The notes under the pieces were generated by a model that ran no database searches, was not told the DNA's origin, and saw nothing but the letters and a program-made list of their open reading frames with translations. Below are positions 54,346 to 64,000 of a DNA stretch of 64,000 nt, one piece after another. How positions within the stretch are numbered: the stretch's first letter is position 1; the number at the start of each line of letters is the position of its first letter. The stretch is taken from assembly GCA_023362775.1 (NCBI GenBank), contig JALMGJ010000019.1:1572501-1636500 (forward strand), read 5' to 3'. Source of the DNA: Charina bottae (taxonomy: Eukaryota > Chordata > Lepidosauria > Squamata > Charinaidae). The position numbers and the translations under genes were made by a program.

Positions 54346-54380
<35 letters not shown>
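54328..54380. repeat. (GT)n-(AT)n microsatellite
   Basis: GTGTTTGTGTGTGTG then TATATATATATA. Confidence 0.9.
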
Positions 54381-54724
54381 AAACAAAACCATGGACTGCC
54401 AGAAGATCAAACAAATCAGTTGTAGAAGAAATACAACCAAATTGTTCACTAGAGGCGAGGATAACTAGTCTTAGACTCTCATACTTTGGGCACATTGTCA
54501 GGAAAGACCGATCACTTGAAAAGGATATCATGTTTGGTAAAGTCGAGGGCCAGCCGAAAAGAGGAAGACCTTCAACGCGATGGACTGACACAATTACCGC
54601 AACAACGGATGCAAACATTGGAACAGTCAGGCAATTGGCGCAAGACCGTTTAGCAATTCGTTCTATTATACATAGGGTCGCTATGAGTCGGAAGCAACTC
54701 GACGGCAACTAACAACAACAATAT
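54380..54724 (+). mobile_element. RTE-type LINE 3' end, third subfamily
   Basis: Reads PWTARRSNKSVVEEIQPNCS then LEKDIMFGKVEGQPKRGRPS and HRVAMSRKQLDGN, ending in GGCAACTAACAACAACAA. The C-terminus differs from BovB and from the 32330 subfamily. ATATATAAAA lies at both sides. Confidence 0.85.
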
Positions 54725-54765
54725 ATAAAATATAGTTTGCTTGCATATAAGACAAAGGCTTCCTC

Positions 54766-55792
54766 TTTGTTGTTTATTCGTTCAGTCGCTTCCGACTCTT
54801 TGCGACTTCATGGACCAGCCCACGCCAGAGCTTCCTGCCGGCCGTCGCCACCCCCAGCTCCCCCACGGTCGAGTCTGTCACCTCCAGAATATCATCCATC
54901 CGTCTTGCCCTTGGTCAGCCCCTCTTCCTTTTGCCCTCTGCTTTCCCTAGCATCAGCGTCTTCTCCAGGGTATCCTGTCTTCTCATTATGTGGCCAAAGT
55001 ACTTCAGTTTTGCCTTTAATATCATTCCCTCAAGTGAGCAGTCTGGCTTGATTTCCTGGAGTATGGACTGGTTTGATCTTCTTGCAGTCCAAGGCACTCT
55101 CAGAATTTTCCTCCAGCACCACGGTTCAAAAGCATCTATCTTCCTTCGCTCAGCCTTCCTTATGGTCCAGCTCTCACAGCCATAGCTTACTACGGGGAAT
55201 ACCATTGCTTTAACTATGTGGATCTTTGTTGTCAGTGTGATGTCTCTGTTCTTAGCTATTTTATCGAGATTTGTCATTGCTCTCCTCCCAAGAAGTAAAC
55301 ATTTTCTGATTTCCTTGCTGCAGTCAGCATCTGCAGTAATCTTTACGCCTAGAAATACAAAGTCTGTCACTGCCTCCACGTTTTCTCCCTCTATTTGCCA
55401 GTTATCAATCAAGCTGGTTGCCATATCTTGGTTTTTTTGAGGTTTAACTGCAACTCAGCTTTTGCACTTTCTTCTTTCACCTTCGTCATAAGGCTCCTCA
55501 GCTGCTCCATGCTTTCAGCCATCAAAGTGGTATCATCTGCATATCTGAGATTGTTAATGTTTCTTCCAGCTATTTTAACTCCAGCCTTGGATTCCTCAAG
55601 CCCAGCACGTCGCATGATGTGTTCTGCGTACAGGTTGAATAGGTAGGGTGAGAGTATACAGCCCTGCCGTACTCCTTTCCCAATCTTAAACCGGTCCGTT
55701 GTTCCGTGATCTGTTCTTACTACTGCTACTTGGTCATTGTAATTGGTCCAAAATGCAGTGGCTGTAATGCTAATAGGAAATGGCACATTTAG
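54766..55792 (-). mobile_element. RTE/BovB-like LINE, 5'-truncated, fourth subfamily
   Basis: Minus strand: FKIGKGVRQGCILSPYLFNL and NNLRYADDTTLMAESMEQLR (55409-55786), then after a frame change WQIEGENVEAVTDFVFLGVK, IDAFEPWCWRKILRVPWTAR and LKYFGHIMRRQDTLEKTLML (54915-55424). The reverse-transcriptase active site is intact but the frame is broken near 55420. The 3' end matches 52014-52110. Confidence 0.9.
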
Positions 55793-55794
55793 CA

Positions 55795-56730
55795 GACGCT
55801 GCAGTGGTCGACTGGGCTACCAATTTGTTTCCAGGTGAAATTCAAAGTGCTGGTTATCACCTATAAATCCCCAAGTGGCTCAGCCCCTGGATACTTGCAG
55901 GATCATAGCTTCTGGCACATTCTGACCTGTCCTGGGCATCTTTTTAGGGAGGAGGTGCTAAGGGTCCCTACCCTGCGTGAGATTGAGCGCTCTGGGGCCT
56001 GATGATGTTCTTGTCTGCAGTCGCCTCCACGCCCTGGAATCTTACCCATTGTCAGAGTCAGCGGTACTGGGGCGGCCCGATATCCAAGAAGCCTTAGAGC
56101 AATACGTTCTTCCAGTCCTGATAGGAGTAAAACAGACTCACACGAAATTAGGTTTAGGTAAAAAGTCTATTTACAATTATACATACACAGTCTTCATACA
56201 CAGCAGTCCAAGTAATACAGATACGTTGTCCAATGGCACATCAAATGAAAGAGAGAGAACAGCACCTTTTCACAGTACTTTTATACACATATCTGTCCAA
56301 TCAGGACTCACATTACAGTAGCATTGCATCAGCCACATAATACATTTGCATACTCTTGCCAGTAGGTGTCATCATCTTTCACCTGACAGAATGACATAGC
56401 AGTTTCTATACCCTTTCACCTAGATACACTGAATACATTTCCAGTCTGTTCTATCTGTAAATTCCTGGTTTTATTCACAAACCTTAACACCCATGGTGCC
56501 CCTAACCTCTTGGCCTTTAAGAAGATACTTAAGACCTTTTTATTCCACCCAGCATATGGGTGATAATGGTGATACAGCAGTGTTAGATATAGGTTTTCAA
56601 TTTGGGTTATTATTCCATCCTGGGGAATTTATGTAGAGCATTTTTTCTTCGTTGTGTTGCAAACCAACCTGAGCGCTGTCAGGTAGCTGGTATGTGGCTA
56701 TGAGTATAAATAAATACAAAATAAAATTAT
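55795..56730 (+). mobile_element. CR1/L2-type LINE 3' end, split by a solo LTR
   Basis: Plus strand FQVKFKVLVITYKSPSGSAP near 55830 and, after the LTR, NLLAFKKILKTFLFHP-like sequence near 56505, then an AAATAAAT tail near 56705. The LTR spans 56050-56489. Confidence 0.78.
56050..56489 (-). mobile_element. Solo LTR of an LTR retroelement
   Basis: On the minus strand it begins TGTTAAGG and ends CTGACA. The 5-bp duplication CCCAT flanks it (56045-56049 and 56490-56494). A TATAAAAG box lies at 56285-56278. Length is 440 bp and no internal genes are present. The family was not identified. Confidence 0.88.
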
Positions 56731-56734
56731 TGGG

Positions 56735-57425
56735 GACAAAACCAAAGCATTTCCCCTCTACTCTATTTGTGTCTTGTACTTTTTTCTTTTATATGTGAGC
56801 TTTGGGTTGATGTCAAAGGGTGGAATTTCCATTTAGATTTTTACAAGTGGGTCTTAAAGGGTTACAGCACAATGTAGAACTAGCTCTTATTTGGATGTAA
56901 AGTACAACTCCTTTTTAAGCATCTCTTTAGGAGCAACAAATGGGTTTAGTTATCCCTGATAAATTGCAATCCTATACTTTGCAGAAGCCTAGCCATTAGT
57001 ATTCAGACTCATTTTCTCTCCAACTTCTTCTTACTTCCCATTTATTACTGCTCTTGAGAAATTAATGGAGCTACTTTGGCAGAGCCGGAAATTCCCAAAT
57101 TCATTCTGTGCCGACACATTCTTGGTGGATACAATTCAGCTATAAATTACCAACAGCAAGCAGAGAGAAATTGCCAAGCCAGAGCTTCAGACTCCCTTGT
57201 GCTAAATCCATCAGGATGAACAGATTGTAAACTGCCCATTGCAAATATCCATGCAGCAGTTTAGTATCCCAGCGATACTTTGGAATGTCAGTTCTTTCCA
57301 TTTATATGGCTTTTCCTTTCAAAGCTTTGGAGTATATTGCTGAGCAATTCAGACTTAATAAGCAAAGTGGATACTTAGGATTTTAAGGATTTTTCTTTCA
57401 TTCAATGTTTCCCAACCAGTGGTAC
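56735..57425. other. Intergenic DNA, nothing recognised
   Basis: Short frames only and no familiar repeat. Confidence 0.4.
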
Positions 57426-57433
57426 ACGTAAGC

Positions 57434-57672
57434 CAGGGGTGGGCAACGTCAGGCCCGTGGGCCGTATAAGGCCCGCGGGGCTCCCGACCACAAACCCCGC
57501 CCCTTCCACGCAATTGGCTCCCGCCCGCAAACCCTGCCCCCCAGTGCTTGTGATTGGCTCCTGCCCGCAAACTCCGGCCCCCGGTCCACAGAAATCCCAG
57601 AAACCCTGCCCCCCGCCCCCCGGTTATAAATATCCAAATGGCCCTTGGCAGAAAAAAGGTTCCCCACCCCTG
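57434..57672. mobile_element. Non-autonomous hAT element, family 3
   Basis: Ends CAGGGGTGGGCAACGTCAGG and GGTTCCCCACCCCTG with a perfect 8-bp duplication ACGTAAGC (57426-57433 and 57673-57680). Confidence 0.93.
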
Positions 57673-57692
57673 ACGTAAGCAATACAGTAGGG

Positions 57693-58105
57693 CAGCGGTC
57701 CCCAACCTTTTTGGCACCAGGGACCCGTTTCATGGAAGACCATTTTTCCACGGACTGGCGGGGGGATGGTTTTGGGATTAAACCATCGGAAGTGGTAAAT
57801 AAAATAATGGGCAGGCCACGCGCAGACTAAAATAAGTGTTGGATTCTGACTTCTCATAAGGAGTGCGCAACCTAGATCCCTCGCATGCGCAGTTTACAGT
57901 AGGGTTCGCGCTTCTATGAGAATCTAATGCCACCGCTGTTCTGACAGGAGGCGGAGCTCAGGCGGTAATGCGAGCGATGGGGAGCGGCTGTAAATACAGA
58001 AGAAGCTTCGCTCGCTCGCCCACCGCTCACCTCCTGCTGTGCGGCCCGGTTCCTAACAGGCCACGGACTGGTACCAGTCTGTGGCTCGGGGGTTGGGGAC
58101 CCCTG
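57693..58105. mobile_element. Non-autonomous hAT element, family 2, long form
   Basis: Ends CAGCGGTCCCCAACCTTTTT and GGGGGTTGGGGACCCCTG; flanks CAGTAGGG (57685-57692) and CTGTAGGG (58106-58113), 7 of 8. Its inside (TTCTCATAAGGAGTGCGCAA, GAGGCGGAGCTCAGGCGGTA) is unlike the cassette-repeat copies and probably closer to the parent element. Confidence 0.9.
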
Positions 58106-58539
58106 CTGTAGGGTACACAAAAGTAGGCTAGGAGGGATGTGACTTCCCTATCCAAATCAGGAAATGACCCAAATGAGAGAGAGGGGGTGGGGTGTGTCAG
58201 ATTTCTCGTATGAAATTAGCAAATTGTTTTCTATACGAAGCAAAAGTTTCTCATGATGACGTGACGCCAGGTGGCCAGATAACAACAAAGCCTTCCCATA
58301 GCTTTGAATGGCTTTGCTTATATCTTCATTAGATATGAAGCTAGAAGGTACCATGTGATGTATTGTTTACGTCTAGTCTCTAAACCTTCCCATGGGAACA
58401 GTTTGCCATGGTGCGTCTGTGGGAAGCCTTGCTCTGTGTAGAGCAAGGGGGGGGGGAACCACATGCTTGCTTAGATGCAGCACTGCCATCCAATAGCAGG
58501 TCATGCTATGTGCTATGGCCTATGCTTTAGGCCTGGTGT

Positions 58540-58915
58540 GTGTCACACCTAACTTCCAGCCAATCAGAAAGCTGGAAGAACTGAATATCTAACCATGCAA
58601 AATGGTATTCTATGCTTCTTGACTTCTGTCCGGTCTTTTAGCCATGTTCGTGTGTGTGTTCTACTTCTGAAGACTGGGAAGTGCGTAGCTATGCGTGGCT
58701 GTGTGTGTAAGCCATGGCATGAGGCCCTTCATGTCTGTCAATGGAAACAATACATGAAACTCTGCTTGAAGTTTGTTTTTCCTTTTGCAATGCTGTACCA
58801 TGTATATTCAACTTTGCTTTCATCACAAGTAAAGATATTATAGCTTTTACAAGCTGCATTCTGTCTGTTTACTCTCAAGCTTTGATTTTGCCCTATAAGC
58901 CAGCGTACATCCTAT
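58540..58915 (+). repeat. LTR-like repeat, left arm of an inverted pair
   Basis: CCAATCAGAAAGCTGGAAGA, then TTCTTGACTTCTGTCCGGTC and GAAGACTGGGAAGTGCGTAG. About 300 bp are the complement of 59420-59718, at roughly 80 per cent by eye. Confidence 0.7.
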
Positions 58916-59415
58916 GTGGGGGGAAGGGGACAGCAGGAGAAGGGAGATCAGCCATTTGGAATTGAGTATATGGAGGAAAATGGAATTAAACATTCCCACC
59001 AAGTGTTGGAATTGGAATTTGGAGAAGCCTGGGAGAGAAAATATCCCCCCCCCCCATTCCTTAGCTCTCTCAGCATTTCAGAGTTACTGCAGGAAGAATG
59101 AGTGTCAACGGTGTCACTGCCATTTTTATGCTCTTAAAAGGTATGGTAACTAGTCAGTGTGATGACACCATGCATACGTGTATGTGTCTTTCTCTGAAAA
59201 AGCAGTTTTTTATTTCTACTTTGATGGGATAAAGGTATGATCGTTGGGACTTAAGGTATGAAAAGTTGAGAACTATTCGTGAGAGGGCACCCAGTCATTA
59301 AACAAACAAACAAAGCAAGTCTACATAGGCAAACTATGGTTTCAGCATTTAAATTTTTTTAATAAATGAAGCCAGAGGGGGGGAAAAAAAAACATACTTA
59401 CCCCAGTGCATTTTT

Positions 59416-59775
59416 TTGTGGGATAATGCTGGCTCATAGGGTTAAGGCGCAGAGTAAACAGACAGAGTGCAGCTTTTATGGCTAAAATGTTTACTTGTAA
59501 TAAAGGCAATAAATGTATATAGAGTTACATTATTGCAAAAAGGAAAAAGAAACTTACAAGCAGAGTTTCGTGTATTGTTTCCATTGACAGACATGAAGGG
59601 GCTCATGCCATGGCCTACACACACAGCCACACATAGCTACGCACTTCCCAGTCTTCAGAAGTAGAACACACACACGAACATGGCTAAAAGACCGGACAGA
59701 AGTCAAGAAGCATAGACCCATAGTTCACAGCTGAGATATACACTTGTTTCAGCTTTCTGATTGGTGGAACCTTAG
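59416..59775 (-). repeat. LTR-like repeat, right arm of an inverted pair
   Basis: Complement of the left arm, including the CCAATCAGAAAGCTG block at the outer edge. The inner edges face each other across about 500 bp of unrelated sequence (58916-59415). Confidence 0.7.
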
Positions 59776-60023
59776 GATCAGAGGGTCACAAAGCTTTTTC
59801 AGATTTATGAAGCCTAAAGCGTTCAGGATTGCACATAGTATAAACCGCCATGAGGTGGCGGTGTCGCACCTAACCAAGCATACTGTCTCCCCCCGGGAGT
59901 TCCCATGGGATAGTTTTTAGACTGAGACATAACATCACGTGGTGGCAACCACCTGCACCTTATCAGTGAAGTTGTTTTGGGAAACAGAAAGTAAACTGTA
60001 AAGACGCTACAGAAAGTAAAGAA

Positions 60024-60148
60024 AGATTGAAATAAAGGGGAAAATGTCAGAGTTCTCATGTGAGAGCAAATTGTTTTCTTTACAGAAAGTAAAGAAAACA
60101 ATTTGCTCTCACATGAGAACTCTGACATTTTCCCCTTTATTTCAATCT
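60024..60148. repeat. Perfect 59-bp inverted repeat with 7-base loop
   Basis: Arms 60024-60082 and 60090-60148 appear fully complementary; loop CAGAAAG. ACAGAAAGTAAAGAAA occurs at 60009-60024 and again across the loop (60082-60097). Confidence 0.93.
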
Positions 60149-60344
60149 CATGCGTATGTTTTGGTGGCAGTCCACAATTTAGCAAGTTATCTTATGTACA
60201 TCTAAGGACTTGACTGGCATGGAACAGAATTGTTATGGGCTTTACTGAGCTACTGTATATAATAAACTACTTTGGAATTGCTTATCCATCTGGTTTGGTT
60301 TAATTTAGACTTTACTGTGAAGGTTGCCAAGACTGTGAATGTTG

Positions 60345-60590
60345 TTATTAATACAAGGCCATCACAGAATTGGAAAGGACCATTTTCATTACTGACTCCA
60401 ATTCCCTGCTCAGTGCAGAAACAGAAATCCAAATTAAAGCATTCCTAACAGATGGCTTAGGCTCTTGTTTGAACACATCCAGTGAAGATGAGCCCACCAT
60501 ATCGCTGAGTAATTGGTTCCACTATTGAACTAGTCTGGCTGGTTTCTAAAATTCACTTGGAATCTGCCTTCCTGTAATTGAATACATGAC
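60345..60590 (-). mobile_element. CR1 LINE 3' UTR fragment
   Basis: Plus strand reads CAGAATTGGAAAGGACCAT, CTCCAATTCCCTGCTCAGTG, AACACATCCAGTGAAGATGA and TGGAATCTGCCTTCCTGTAA, the well-known antisense form of the CR1 3' region. Confidence 0.8.
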
Positions 60591-60599
60591 TTCCGAATG

Positions 60600-61900
60600 G
60601 GGCAATGGCGAACCAAGATATCTCTAGAGGAGCAGAGACGATGCCGTTGGCAAAGACCGAAGGGCTGGCCATGAGCCTGGTCTAACAGAGCCTCTCCATA
60701 TAAGGATAGGATGAGAGATCGCCCACTTACGCTCCGGACAGTTGCTCCTCATGAGGAGACTGCAGGACAGTGGTCAACCCATGGACACTGGGTTGATGTT
60801 GATGTCTGTTCATCAACCTCACTTTCTAAACACATTTGGATTTACAATTATTTCAAAGTTAAAAGAGGTCTTCTAAGCAACAAGTCTGAAAAACTACCTG
60901 GTGAGTAAAACTTCATCCCCAAGTAGAAGAAAAATTAAATAACAGAATATAAAATAAAGGGCAAAAAGCTAAATAAGAATTTAATTCAAGAAAGTTTTAA
61001 ATGGATTAAGGGACCAGAAGAATACTCTGATACATGGAAAACGTGTGGTTTTCTTTAATGTGTAAAATTATATGCATACAACTCTATTAATACTTTCAGT
61101 TTAGTGCAGACATAGAAATAGAGATCTAGAGTCTGAGTCTGTATGCCCCTCTAACTGGAGATGGGGTGCAGAATCCTTCTGAATGTCTGTGCATCATTTG
61201 ACTTAACTTATTCAAGGACTGAAAGAATAGAAAAGGCGTTTTTTTTAAAATAACCTTTCACTCTGAAATTATGGAACAGTTGCCTATTTTTATTTTTTTT
61301 TAAAAAAAAAGTGAGGCAAAAGTGAAATCTACATCATCTGTTTCGATTGCTGCCTTCCTTTCTCCCTTTTTAGAAGCAGTGTTTTGAAAAACAAATCAAG
61401 GATTCCCTTCAATATGAGACGTCGCGAGAGCGGGGAACTATGAACTAAATTGCTCCATTTCCTTGTCTACTTGGTGAAGAAGTATCTTGGAAATTGACTA
61501 GCATAGCCATAGGCTCATGATATGATGTGCAAATGATGTTAATTTCACTCTCCTCTTTACCTCTCCTACACAGATGCCCAGGAATATGGATATTAATTGT
61601 CTCATGATGGCAGCACAGTTAAAATGTTGAGTGTTTGTCATGAACACATTTACTAATTGCTGCCACAGTGGGTACAATGACCTATACATCCCATAAGCCA
61701 GGAATTGAATTGGAGATTATGTTTTTTGCCATCCTCTCTGTTCAACATGCCCTGCTATCACCCCATGCCTATTTTCCTGGGCATTTAGGGCCAAAGGCAT
61801 TCTTGTAAATAAAACATTTGAAAGCTTGTACTTTCCCTTGAAACCTGTCAGTCTGTAAGAAGGCCCTAATCGACTTTCATGATGTTAGAGGCACGCCTTT
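60600..61900. other. Intergenic DNA, nothing recognised
   Basis: Short frames only; T and A runs near 61240-61310. Confidence 0.4.

Positions 61901-61905
<5 letters not shown>

Positions 61906-61936
<31 letters not shown>
61906..61936. repeat. (ATC)n microsatellite
   Basis: About ten ATC copies. Confidence 0.95.
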
Positions 61937-61937
<1 letters not shown>

Positions 61938-62291
61938 ACCAGGAAGCTAAAATAGGTCACAGAAGCATCTGTTTCAGCATGTCATACAAGAATCATGATT
62001 GGTTGGAAAAAGAGCAGGTTCACCCACCTGGTTATGTATATTTTGTACATGGAGACATATGGACACCAAAATGCTAGACTCCCCGAAGTGCCTACAGAGA
62101 GAGTATGAGAAAGTTGTTCTTCGTATTATGAGTTCTCCATCTGGAAGCACCTTTGTATCTGCCCTCCCTAGGACAGATATTCCAAAACAAATCAAAGATA
62201 ATTCTGAAGTTTGGCGTTTCCAGGCTTATTCATTTGCAGAACAACCTTGGACGAGTTGATTCAGAAATAAGTCCTATTTGAATTTCTATTT

Positions 62292-62575
62292 TTGTTGTTG
62301 TTGTTCAGTCGTTTAGTTGTGTCCGACTCTTCGTGACCTCATGGACCATAGCACGCCAGGCCTTCCTGTCCTCCACTGTCTCCCGGAGTTTACTCAAATT
62401 CATGTTCATTACATCGGTGATGCTATCTAACCATCTCATCCTCTGCCGTCCCCTTTTCCTTTTGCCTTCAGTCTTTCCCAGCATCAGGGTCTTTTCCAGT
62501 GAGTCCTCTCTTCACATTAGGTGGCCAAAGTATTTGAGCTTCAGCTTCAGTATCTGTCCTTCCAATACTGTATCG
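62292..62575 (-). mobile_element. BovB LINE 3' end
   Basis: (TTG)n start, then the complement of the BovB C-terminal region as at 25443-25730, ending at GGAAGGACAGATACTGAAGC. Confidence 0.88.
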
Positions 62576-62579
62576 AATT

Positions 62580-64000
<1,421 letters not shown>

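Overview
This is vertebrate nuclear DNA, almost certainly from a squamate reptile (lizard or snake). The reasons are a split gene with conventional vertebrate splice sites, BovB/RTE LINE fragments, Sauria-type SINEs (tRNA-like head, CCTTTACCTT tail), CR1/L2 LINEs and Penelope-like retroelements. No bacterial gene, operon or CRISPR array is present. Most long open frames are chance or transposon frames. All names rest on reading and memory of families; no search was run.

The one protein-coding host gene I can support is WDR1 (actin-interacting protein 1) on the minus strand. Its 15 coding exons can be chained from 40684 (ATG) to 3771 (end of stop) with every reading phase agreeing, giving 1824 nt and 607 residues. 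The first exon sits in a CpG island (about 40230-41420). The 3' UTR runs from 3770 to about 3225, ending after an AATAAA at 3242-3247. Thirteen introns have GT-AG ends. Intron 9 (13985-13078) has AT-AC ends with a textbook U12-type donor and branch site.

The introns and the two intergenic flanks are filled with mobile DNA. Introns 1-14 hold CR1/L2 LINEs (about 4.2-6.9, 10.6-11.8, 27.1-27.9 kb), Penelope-like insertions (5.5-5.8, 7.3-8.3, 9.2-9.5, 16.7-17.3, 34.9-36.3 kb), a second Penelope-type palindrome (18.5 kb), BovB ends (24.8-26.0 kb), a decayed Tc1 transposon (28.4-29.7 kb), and an RTE LINE (32.3-36.7 kb) interrupted by a SINE and by a 239-bp tandem array. At least twelve small hAT-type elements can be delimited across the window by their ends and 8-bp target duplications.

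Upstream of the gene (41.4-64 kb) I see no second gene. There are LINE pieces, a solo LTR with 5-bp duplications, an inverted pair of LTR-like repeats, a split long-hairpin element, microsatellites and some stretches where I recognise nothing. The most unusual items are the Penelope tandem array carrying a hammerhead-like motif in every unit, the AT-AC intron, and families of hAT elements and SINEs with internal tandem repeats.
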